From Sporobacter termitidis DSM 10068 (GTDB taxonomy: Bacteria > Bacillota > Clostridia > Oscillospirales > Oscillospiraceae), in contig NZ_FQXV01000006.1 of the NCBI RefSeq assembly GCF_900130065.1, positions 62,001 through 126,000 of the forward strand: a DNA stretch of 64,000 bases. Direction: 5' to 3'. The translations under genes were made by a program, and so were the position numbers. Each line of letters begins with the position of its first letter. Positions within the stretch are counted from its first letter, which is position 1. Under the pieces are notes generated by a model. The model worked only from the letters and a program-made list of their open reading frames with translations. It was not told the DNA's origin and searched no databases. This document shows positions 9,480 through 19,300 of the stretch, piece after piece.

Positions 9480-9502
9480 TAGGCCGGTATCGTGGAAAGG
9501 GG

Positions 9503-9736
9503 TTAAGCGATATCTTCCTTCGGCTTGATAATGATGTTTTCCAGTTCTTTTGTCGTCAGGCCGGATTCCTTCAAAAGCTTGTTGAGGCTTTTCAATTCGG
9601 TCTGTTCCAGTTCGTCCTGCAGCGAAGACAGCTGCGCTTTCAGCGACTTTATCGCTGATTCGTGCTTTGCGATCTGCGCTTTGATGGATACGATTTCTTC
9701 AGGGATATTTCTTTCACGTTTAACTCCGCGCGGCAT
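9503..9736 (-). CDS. Small coiled-coil protein of unknown function
   Basis: 77 residues beginning MPRGVKRERNIPEEI. Residues about 12-55 form a charged heptad-like helix (EEIVSIKAQIAKHESAIKSL onward), with a short C-terminal helix SGLTTKELENII. Small proteins with the same MPRGVK start and coiled coil are common in Clostridia, but I know no assigned function. Start: the ATG at 9736 is 7 bases after AAGGAGG; the ATG two codons upstream is too close to the ribosome site. Monocistronic. Confidence 0.75.
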   Translation of the reverse strand: MPRGVKRERNIPEEIVSIKAQIAKHESAIKSLKAQLSSLQDELEQTELKSLNKLLKESGLTTKELENIIIKPKEDIA

Positions 9737-9964
9737 AGCCATACCTCCTTATCGTTGTAAGAAAGTATACCGCACAGTTATATAATTTCTTGTCGAAAGC
9801 TTGGTCCGGCGGGCTGTTAATAATAAATTTTGTGTTTTTATTTGAGCTCTGCCAGAAAGCCGGGGCCATGTTTCTCAGAGTCCGGGGATTCGCGGGCGGC
9901 AGGTCTTCTTCACGGCCTGCCCGATTGTCAGGCACATTCTCTTCTCCTTTGTCCCGAAGAACGG

Positions 9965-11476
9965 CTACGCCGGGCGCATAGTGCCGTCGAACTCTTCCAT
10001 CACGGCCTGGAAATCGTCGACGATGACCTTTATGAAAACCTCGACGACCGATTCGTCAAACTGTGTGCCGGAACCCTTGATGAGCTGATCCTTGGCGTTG
10101 GCCAGGTTCAGCTTTGACCTGTAATGGCGGGTGGAGGTCATGGCGTCGAAAGCGTCGGCCACGGACAGTATCCGCCCCAGGAACGGAATCTCCTCGCCCT
10201 TCAGCCCGAAGGGGTAGCCAGAGCCGTCCACCCATTCATGGTGGCATTTGATGAGGGGCACGGCGTCCTCAAACATGGACATCGCCGCGAGGATATGCGC
10301 GCCCTTGAGCGGATGCTGCTTGATGATCTCGTACTCCGAACCGCTGAGCATATCGGCCTTTTGGAGGATTTCGTCCGACGTGCCGATCTTGCCGATGTCG
10401 TGGAAGATGCCGCCGATGCGCAGCGTTTCCAGATCATGCTCCGACAGGCGGAATGCCTTTCCTACCTTGCCGGCGAAGTACGCCACGCGGTCGGAGTGGC
10501 CGCGGGTATATTCGTCCTTGGCGTCCACGGTCAGGCGCAGGGCCTCCACCGTGTCGATATAGGTCTTGCGCAGCGCGTCGTACGTTTTGTTGAGCTCATC
10601 GTTTTTCGTATTCACCAGCGAGTGCAAAAACGCGTTGCTGATGGCCGACGCGGCCTGGGCGGCATAGATTTCCAGGAGCTTCTGCGCGTCCTCCGGCGTG
10701 TCGCTGTCGATATAGATGACGCCGATGGTCTGCTTGAACTCGTTGATGAGCGGCAGGATGATCCCGCTGTCGATGACGACGGTCTGCTGCGTCATCCTGG
10801 ACGAACCGATGTGCTCCATCAGCGTGGGGTCCAGCATCGCCATGAAATCCTCGATCGTTTTGTTGTAGTCGCCCACGCCCCGGAAGATGCTTTTGTGGTC
10901 GCTGCTCAGGTCGTTGGTATTGTCCACGAGGACAAACGCGCTGGTGCCGCCCACCAGCGTCATCGCCTCGCTGAGAATCCCCTCGAGAATATAGCCGATG
11001 GGCTGGAGCTGATAAATCTTCGGCACGGCGTCAAGGATTTTGCTGAGGCCGTCCCGAAAGCGGGCGATCGTCTTTTTCTGGATGATGGACTTGATGGCGG
11101 ATTCCACGAGCAGAATGAGCTGGTCGAACTTGTCGTTTTTCTCGCAGTAGCCCTGGATGTCCAGCGCCTTGATCGTCTCCAGGGGAGGCGCCATGTCCTT
11201 ATGCCCGGTCAGCAGGAGGATATACAGCTCGCGGTCAAACTCGCGGATTCTCTCCACGACCTTGTCGCCGTTGATCGGCTGCATCATGTAATCGAGGATG
11301 AGCATGTCAAACCGGCCGGACCGTATAAGCTCAACCGCGTCGTTGGGCGACGTGACGCCCTCGAACCCGTAGCCGTTGCGCTTGAGCACAACGGAAAGCG
11401 AGTCCAGGATGCCGACCTCGTCGTCTAGGGCCAGAATGTTATACTCGGCAACGCTCTCAGATTTTCGTTTTCTCAT
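9965..11476 (-). CDS. Response regulator with GAF-like and HD-GYP output domain
   Basis: 503 residues. Receiver domain (about 10-130: ALDDEVGILDSL, phospho-acceptor in LILDYMM, TGHKD, Lys in CEKNDKF), a GAF-like middle (about 150-305) with a short helix, and an HD-GYP phosphodiesterase domain (about 325-500). Metal and active-site motifs are intact: GHSDRVA, FHDIGKIGT, KQHPLKGA, HHEWVDGSGYPFGL and SVADAFDAMTS. HD-GYP enzymes hydrolyse cyclic di-GMP (some act on cGAMP). There is no DNA-binding domain, so the output is second-messenger turnover. It starts 13 bp after the histidine kinase gene with GGAGG 6 bases before ATG. Kinase-regulator pairing is inferred from this arrangement. Confidence 0.9.
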   Translation of the reverse strand: MRKRKSESVAEYNILALDDEVGILDSLSVVLKRNGYGFEGVTSPNDAVELIRSGRFDMLILDYMMQPINGDKVVERIREFDRELYILLLTGHKDMAPPLETIKALDIQGYCEKNDKFDQLILLVESAIKSIIQKKTIARFRDGLSKILDAVPKIYQLQPIGYILEGILSEAMTLVGGTSAFVLVDNTNDLSSDHKSIFRGVGDYNKTIEDFMAMLDPTLMEHIGSSRMTQQTVVIDSGIILPLINEFKQTIGVIYIDSDTPEDAQKLLEIYAAQAASAISNAFLHSLVNTKNDELNKTYDALRKTYIDTVEALRLTVDAKDEYTRGHSDRVAYFAGKVGKAFRLSEHDLETLRIGGIFHDIGKIGTSDEILQKADMLSGSEYEIIKQHPLKGAHILAAMSMFEDAVPLIKCHHEWVDGSGYPFGLKGEEIPFLGRILSVADAFDAMTSTRHYRSKLNLANAKDQLIKGSGTQFDESVVEVFIKVIVDDFQAVMEEFDGTMRPA

Positions 11477-11489
11477 TGCAGACCTCCAA

Positions 11490-13310
11490 TTAAGCTGCCG
11501 GAATCATAATATAGAACGACGTTCCCATACCATGAACCGATCGGAACCACATCTTACCGCCGAAACGCCCGGTAATCGTGGAATAGGACATATACAAGCC
11601 GAGTCCGGTGCCGTTCTTGGCCTTTGTCGTGATCATCTCTTTGAACAGTTTTTCCTGGACCTCGTCGGTCATGCCGCTGCCGCTGTCCCTGACCTCGAAC
11701 AGGACCATCTGAGAGTCCTGGCTGGTGCGGGATATGTTGAGCTCTATGACGCCCTCTTTCCCCTCGTAAGCCTCGATGGCGTTGATGATGAGGTTGTTGA
11801 CCACCTGGATGAAGCTGTTGATCTCGCCCTTCATCAAAAAGTCCGGGTCCAGCGCGCAGCTGACATCCAGCCGGCAGCAATATCTCTTCAGCTCGTGGTT
11901 CATCAATATCTCCACACGCTTGATGAGCTCCCGGAGCGTGAAGCTGTCGGTGGTGGTCGAGGTCAGCTGGACCGCCTGGCCCTTGACCGCCGAGATGATA
12001 TCCGACATGTAGGAGGCGTATTCCTTCATTTTGCGAATCCACACGCGCATGTCGCCGGCGATCTCATGGTGGTCCTCCGCCGTGATGCCGGGGTCTCCGA
12101 CCGACTCGTCATATTCGTCGATGAGGTCCGTGAGCCCCTCGAGGCCGCCGGCAATGGACATGATCGGCGTTTTCAGGTTGTGCGCGATCCCGCCGACAAG
12201 CTGCCCCAGCGACGCCAGGTGCTCGCTCTCTATCAGGGCCACCTGGGTCCGCGCGATGAGCTCGGCGTCCCGCTTCTGCTCGGTGATATCCTTGAAGAGC
12301 ACAATAGTGCAGATAACGGTCCCGCCCGACGCTACGGGCGTGATCTCTACAATGAAAAATTTATTGAATTTTTGTTCCTCAAAATGAACTTCGTAGCTTT
12401 CTAATTTTTGGTTTTTTATCGAATTATCTATTTTACATATAATTTCGGCAGATTTTTCCGAAAGTTTACCTTTGAACAGGGCGCCGAAGGGTTCTTTTCT
12501 CCGGATGGCCGTGACTGCGGAGAAGTTTTCGACAAACGTCCTGTTATAATCCGTTATCTCCATGCGTTCGTTCAGCACCAGATAGCTGTCCGAAATATGG
12601 TCGACAATCGTCTGCAGCGCCACGGGAACGATATTCAGGAAATCAAACCGGAATATCGCGATCGAGAAGCAGATGATGCCGAAGGAGAAGGAAATCGGCT
12701 CAAAGTAGATCGGCACCTTAAAGAGCCTGGCGACGATAACCACGTCGGCAAACACGGGGCCCAGCGTCCCGACGATGATGAGGATGGACTGCCTGGAAAA
12801 GAAACCGGAATTCTTAATGGTAAACGATACAAGAAAATACAGCCCCATGAGGACAACGGCGTAGCTGACAACCAGCTCCGCGTTAAAATACGGGCCCCTG
12901 ATGATCTCGCTGCTGATTTCGGAGAACCTGGTAAAATACAGGTGATGGACGTTGTCGGTCCATATCATGGCGGCGTTGCAGACGGGAAATATGAACAGGG
13001 CATAATGCCTGGGCTTCAGGGTTTTATGCGAGTTTTTAAAAACAAAGCCAATGTAAAACAGGAAGAAAGAAACGAACCCCGCCGCCGAGAAATAGATGTT
13101 GGTCAAAAGCATCCCGGAGTAATTCAGCAGCGCCTTGGAATAAACCTGCAAAAGCGCGATGCCTGTCCAGACGAACGCGACGATGACGACGCCGATGAAC
13201 AGATAATGCAGGGTCTTCTTATTCCGGATGGTCACGATATAAATCAGAAATACCAGTGTCGATAATACGGCGACATGCAGCAGGATAAACGGCAGATCAT
13301 AAACAATCAT
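11490..13310 (-). CDS. Sensor histidine kinase with N-terminal 7TM domain and PAS domain
   Basis: 606 residues. About 1-225 hold seven hydrophobic spans of the HisKA_7TM type, with the characteristic WTDNVHHLYF between spans. A PAS domain follows (about 235-360, DSYLVLNERMEITDYN, VLFKDITEQKRD), then the phospho-acceptor helix SLGQLVGGIAHNLKTPIMS and a GHKL ATPase (NNLIINAIEAYEG, VRDSGSGM, GTGLGLYMS). It starts 17 bp after the NRPS stop with GAGG before the ATG, so it is probably co-transcribed with the NRPS and translated independently. Its ligand is unknown. Location next to a peptide synthetase suggests it may sense that product or a membrane signal (inference). Confidence 0.88.
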   Translation of the reverse strand: MIVYDLPFILLHVAVLSTLVFLIYIVTIRNKKTLHYLFIGVVIVAFVWTGIALLQVYSKALLNYSGMLLTNIYFSAAGFVSFFLFYIGFVFKNSHKTLKPRHYALFIFPVCNAAMIWTDNVHHLYFTRFSEISSEIIRGPYFNAELVVSYAVVLMGLYFLVSFTIKNSGFFSRQSILIIVGTLGPVFADVVIVARLFKVPIYFEPISFSFGIICFSIAIFRFDFLNIVPVALQTIVDHISDSYLVLNERMEITDYNRTFVENFSAVTAIRRKEPFGALFKGKLSEKSAEIICKIDNSIKNQKLESYEVHFEEQKFNKFFIVEITPVASGGTVICTIVLFKDITEQKRDAELIARTQVALIESEHLASLGQLVGGIAHNLKTPIMSIAGGLEGLTDLIDEYDESVGDPGITAEDHHEIAGDMRVWIRKMKEYASYMSDIISAVKGQAVQLTSTTTDSFTLRELIKRVEILMNHELKRYCCRLDVSCALDPDFLMKGEINSFIQVVNNLIINAIEAYEGKEGVIELNISRTSQDSQMVLFEVRDSGSGMTDEVQEKLFKEMITTKAKNGTGLGLYMSYSTITGRFGGKMWFRSVHGMGTSFYIMIPAA

Positions 13311-13327
13311 CAGGGGCCTCTTTCACG

Positions 13328-16300
13328 CTAGACGCTCAGCAGATACTCCGCCAGCGCGTCGGCATGCGTGTTAATAAAGTAATGAAACGCGCCGGGAAGG
13401 ACCGTCAGATCGACGCTTTCAAAAAACCTGCGCCACTGCCTGTATCTTTTTTGATAACGCCTCGTTGTGGTGTCCCTGTCGCCGACGATCAGATGCAAGG
13501 GAATCTCCAGCCGGCCGGCTTTCCCGGCAAGCCGCGCGTATATATAGCCTGTAAAGCACTTTGCGTCGTGCCGGAACGCCTTGATGATGTAATCGATATA
13601 CGCGCTGTCCTCCAGGAGGTTTTGCGGCAGGCCGATTCTGTTCAGGTACCGGACGATATATTTATCGGAGCACAGGCTCCAGGGGTTCAGCACGCCGCCG
13701 TAAAGCCGGATAAGCTTCGGCACCAGCACGCCGCCGATAAAGGCGGCCCTGACCGGTACGCCGGCCTTTTGCAGCCCCGACGCCGTGGCCAGCAGCAGGG
13801 CGCTGCCCACGCAGTGCCCGTAAAGCACGATTTCCCCGGTCAGATTTTCCGATATCTCGCGGACCAGGTCGGCCGCGGTTTCTTCGATCGGCCGCAGCGC
13901 GAGGTCAACGCCGTAATCGTGGCCGGGCAGGTCGACCGCGTAGAGCTTCGCGTCGGGGTCCTTCTCCAGAATCGCGTTGCTGATATCTCTGTACGCCAGG
14001 GCGCTGCCGCCGCCGTACGGGAAGCAGACAATATTCCGGCCGGAATTGTTCCGCCTTCTTGTCATGTCCACCAAAAGGCCGCTGCCGGCATAGGCGCCGT
14101 TCAGCTTTTCCGTCAGCTGGCGGATCGTGGGATTGGTGTAGAAATCCACGATATTGATGCCGAGCTTCAGCATGGACACGACCCGGATGGCACTGAGGGA
14201 ATCGCCGCCGAGCTCAAAGAAATTGTCGTTAACGCCGACCGTTTTCAGCTCAAGCACGTCGGCCCAGGCGTTTGCCATCAGCTCCTCCGTCACGCTGCGG
14301 GGCATGATGGTGTCGGCGCTGGAGATCAGCACCTCATTGGGCTTCGGCAGGGCCGGCCTGTCGATCTTGCCGTTGCGGTTGAGCGGGAAAGCCTCAAGCC
14401 TGATGAAATAGGACGGGATCATATACTCCGGCAGCACGCCCGACAAATAGGGCGCGAGCTCCTTTGCCGTGAGCTCGGTTTTCGACTTGAAATAGGCGCA
14501 GAGCCGCTTGTCTCCCCCGCCCGATTCATGCACGGTGACCACCGTCTCCTCGATATCGGGGTGACGCAGCAGCGCGCTCTCGAGCTCGCCCAGTTCGATC
14601 CTGTAGCCGCGGATCTTGACCTGGTCATCTATCCTGCCGAGATATTCGATGTCGCCGTTTTCCAAAAAGCGGCCCAGGTCGCCCGAGCGGTATATCCTGC
14701 CCGAGCCGCCGCCGAGCTCCACGAAGCGCTGCTCGGTCAGCGCCTTGTTATTGAGATATCCGCGCGCCACGCCGGCGCCGCCGACGCAGATCTCTCCCGG
14801 AACGCCCACGGGCAAAAGGTGCAGATGGCTGTCCAGCACGTAAACCTTCAGCGACGGGATCGGCGTGCCGACATTGCTGATATTCTTTTCCGTATCGGCC
14901 AGGGTTATTTCCTTGAACGTCACATGCACGGTGGTTTCGGTAATGCCGTACATGTTGACCAGCTTCGTTTGGGGGTATTTTTCCTTGAAGGTCCGCACCA
15001 TCGGCGGCTTGAGCGCTTCGCCGCCGAAGATCACATACCGGAGGGCGGGGAGCTCCGACCCTGAAACGGCGTCCTCGCCGATGAGATTGTAGAACGCCGA
15101 GGGCGTCTGGTTCAAAACCGTGACCTTCCCGGCCTTCAGGATGCCGAGGAACCGCCTGGTGTCCACCGCGTCTTCCTTGGGAACGACGATCAGCCGGCCG
15201 CCGTAAAGCAGCGCGCCGTACATCTCCCAGACGGAAAAGTCAAAGCAGCAGGAGTGGAACAGGGTCCACGTGTCGTTTTTATCAAACGCAAACTGGAATT
15301 TGTCGTTGAACAGGAGGCGCACCACGTTGCGGTGCTCGATCATGACGCCCTTCGGCTTTCCGGTGGAGCCGGAGGTGTAAATGATATACGCCAGGTCCGA
15401 GGGCTTGCTGACGGAGACGAGGTTGGCGCCGTCGGGGGCGTAGAAGGCCTCGTCGTCAAGGCAGACGGTCATCCCCTCAAACGGCAGCTCCAGGCCTTTT
15501 TTCGTCAGCAGCACCTTCGCGCCGCTGTCCTTGAGCATATAGGCCTGCCGCTCGGCGGGGTACTCCGGGTCAATGGGCATATACGCGCCGCCGGCCTTCA
15601 GGATACCGAGAACGCCCACGACCATGTCCAGGGACCGGTCGGCCACAAGGCCGGCGATATCGTCCGGACCGACGCCGCGGGCCCGCAGCGTGCGGGCCAG
15701 GCGGTTCGCCCTCTCGTTGAGCGCGCCGTATGTCATCGCCTTGTCCCCCAGGACAAGCGCCGTGCTGCCGGGGGCCTCGGAGGCCCGCTCCTCGAAAATC
15801 CGGTGTATCGTCTTTTCCCGCGGGTATTCCGCATCCGTATCGTTAAACTCGCAGAGCAGCCGGTGCCGCTCGGCCTCGGACAGGATGCCGATATCGCAGA
15901 GCTTCTTGGAGGGGTCCTTGACAATATCGCCGAGCGTGTTGAGGAAATGGGACGACAGGCGCCGGATGGTGTCCTCGCCGAACAAATCGGTGCAGTACTC
16001 GATGCTGCACTCGATGATGCCGCCCATATCCGACGCTTCCAGCGACAGGTCGAACTTCGACGTGCCGTCGCCGAAGGCATAGGGCGCGGCGGTGAATTCC
16101 TCCGTGGACAGAACCGACAGGTCCATATTCTGCAGGATGAACGTCGTGTCGAACAGGGGGTTGCGGCTGGTGTCCCGCCGCGCAACCACCTTGCCCACCA
16201 GCTCTTCAAACGGATACTCCTGATTCTCGTAGGCGTTTAAGAGGTCCTCCTTGACCTCGCTGAGGAACGCCGTAAAGGTCTTGTGCCCCGCCGGCCTGCT

Positions 16301-19300
16301 GCGGATGGCCAGCGTATTGACAAACATTCCGACCAGCTCGCGCAGGTCGGCGTGCAGCCGGCCTTCCACCGGGGTCCCGACAACGATATCCTCCTGCCCG
16401 CTGTATTTTGACAGCAGCACATTATACGCCGACAGCAGCAGCATGAAAAGCGTCGTCCCCGTTTTTGCCATCAGTTTTTTCAGCTCCGCCGTCAGCGCCT
16501 CGTCAATGATGAAATACAGCTTGTTCCCGTGGAAGCTCTGGAACGACGGGCGCGCATAATCCAGCGGCAGGTTCAGCACCGGAACCTCCCCTGAAAACCG
16601 CTCCAGCCAGTAGGCCTCCTGCGCTATGAGCTTGTCGGACCGCAGCCGCGCGTTGTGCCAAGCCGCATAATCCCTGTACTGTATTTTCAGCTCGGGCAGC
16701 GTGCCGCCGGCGTACAGCGCCAGGAATTCCCTGATGATGATATTGATCGACGCGCCGTCGGAGACGATATGGTGCATATCGAACATGAGGACATGGCGGC
16801 TGTCCGCCAGCTTCACCAGCCGGACCCGGAGCAGCGGCGCGGCGCTCAGGTCAAACGGGCGGATAAAGCCTTCCATCAGCCTTTCGTAATCCGTCTCCGC
16901 CGTTTCGGCGTACTCCACGGCAAACGCCACGTCCTGATGGACGACCTGTACCGGCTCGCCGTCCCGCAGCTCAAAGCTCGTCCGCAGCGTTTCGTGGCGC
17001 GCAACGATTTTTTTGAAAACGTCATTGACCCTTCCGGCGTCTATTTTCCCCGTGATTTCCATGCCGCCCGGCAGGTTGTAGCTGACGCCGCCGTCGATAC
17101 TGTTCAGGATGAACTGCCGCTTTTGCGCGGACGAGGCCGGATACCACGCGCTTTCGGCCACCCGGGGTATTTGGGCGGCTTCCGCTTTCCGGCCCTGCAG
17201 CGTTTCCAGGCGGGCGGCGAGCCTTTTGACCGTCTGGAGCTGGAATATGAGCTTTGGCGATATCTCCACGCCGAAGCTTTTGTGGATATCGGTGATAATC
17301 CTGATGGCCGTCAGCGAGTCGCCGCCCAGCACCGAATATTCGTCCGACACGCCGACCTGCCCGAGCCCCAGGGCCCGGGCCCATATATCGCACAGGGCGG
17401 ATTCCGCCCCGTTTGACGGCGGCGTGTATTCGGCGGCCGCGACGTGGTGGTTCTCCGGCGCCGGCAGGGCGTTTCTGTCCGTCTTCCCGTTGTTGTTCAG
17501 CGGCATTTTATCCAGAAACACGACGCAGCCGGGGATCATGTATTCCGGCAGCGTCTCGGCCAGATACTGACGGATATCCTCGGCGCCCACGGCCTTGCCG
17601 GCAACGACATAGGCGGCCAGATAGACGCCGCCCTCGTCGCGGAACGATTTGACCGCCGCTTCGAGAATGTCGGGGTGGGTGAGCAGCCTGGCCTCAATTT
17701 CCCCGGTCTCGATCCGGAAGCCCTTGACCTTGACCTGAAAGTCCATCCTGCCCAGAAATTCGATGTCGCCCTTCGGGTACCATCTGGCCTTGTCGCCGGT
17801 CCGGTATATCTTTTCCCCGTGGACGAACGGATTTTCCACAAACCGTTCCGCCGTCAGCGCGGGATTGTTCAGATATCCCCGGGCGACCCCGACGCCGCCG
17901 ATATAAATTTCTCCCGGGATACCGACCGGCAGCAGATTTCTGTTTTTGTCCAATATGTAAATGCTGAAATTGTCGATCCGCTGCCCGATAGGCACGGAGG
18001 TGAGCTCTTCGCCGGGGGAGCAGTCGAAGCAGGCGACCTCCACCGTCGCCTCCGTCGGCCCGTACATATTGTAAAGCCTGGTGCCGTTTTGCTTATATAG
18101 AAGCTGATTAAAATACTCCACGGTATTGAGGCTGATGGCCTCGCCGCAGGAGAAAACCTGGCGCAGCGACGCCAGCCTCCCGTCGGAAGCGGTCGTGTCC
18201 ACATAATTGAGAAACAGCCCCATCATGGACGGGACGAAATGCATGACCGTCACCTGGTATCTTTCGATGGCGGAAATGATGGCCTCGGGGTCCTTTTCGT
18301 CGCCCGAATCGATCAGGCAGACCTTTCCCCCCAGCATGAGCCACCAGAATATCTCCCAGACGGACGGGTCAAAGGTGGGCGCCGTCTTCTGCAGGATCAC
18401 GCTGTCGCTCTTCAGGCCGAACTTCTTCACGCCCCAGCAGAAGCTGTTGACGACGCCGGCGTGCCGGAGCATGACGCCCTTCGGCTTCCCTGTCGAGCCG
18501 GAGGTGTAAATGACATAGGCCAAATCGCCCGAGCTGCTGACCGGCGGGAGATTGCGCCCGTCGCCCGTATAGCTCGAGGCGTCGTCCAGGTCAAGGACCT
18601 CTCCGGTGAAACCGGCCGTGTCTATCAGCGCGCGCTTTGTCAGCAGCAACGCCGCGCCGCTGTCGGCAAACATAAATTTCCGGCGTTCCTTCGGGTACTC
18701 CGGGTCTATGGGCAGGTAGGCCCCGCCGGCCTTCAGGATGCCCAGGATGCCGACGATCAGCTCAAAGCCGCGATAGGCCATGATGCCGACGACTTTATCC
18801 GGGCCCACGCCCTTTTCCCGCAGGGTGGCGGCAAGCCGGTTGGCCTGCCGGTTGAGCTCGGAATAAGTCATTTCTTTATCGCGGAGCAGGAGCGCGGCGC
18901 TGTCCGGCGACCTGTCGGCCTGCTCCTCAAACATCTGGCCGATCGTCTTGTCCATGGGGAAGTCGGCGTATGTATTATTAAATTCCCGGAGGAGCTTATG
19001 CTTTTCCTTCTCCGAGATCATCTCGAGCTTCGAGATGCTTTTTGCGGGGTTGTCCAGGGCGTGCCACAAAAGGCTGATGATATGCTGGTGGATGAACTCG
19101 ATCTCCTTGATGTCGAAAACATCGCAGAGGAAATCGTAGTCGATGACGAGATTCCCGCCGTCCTCGCGGTCGTTGACGCTGATGATAAGCGACTCCACCT
19201 GGCAGCCGGAGAAAAGCCATTTGCCGGTATAATCCTCGTCGGTTTCGTCCTTGTGGAACTTCGAGTTCTGATAGCTCAGGACGATGTCGAACAGCCGGCC

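Noticed and set aside
9965-11428. Plus-strand frame of 434 codons opposite the HD-GYP gene
   Set aside because: Antisense shadow; the minus frame has receiver and HD-GYP motifs.
13364-15064. Long plus-strand open frame of 566 codons inside the NRPS gene
   Set aside because: It is antisense to the NRPS, has no family motif, and arises from GC-rich codon use; the same applies to 15254-16240 and 18239-19702.
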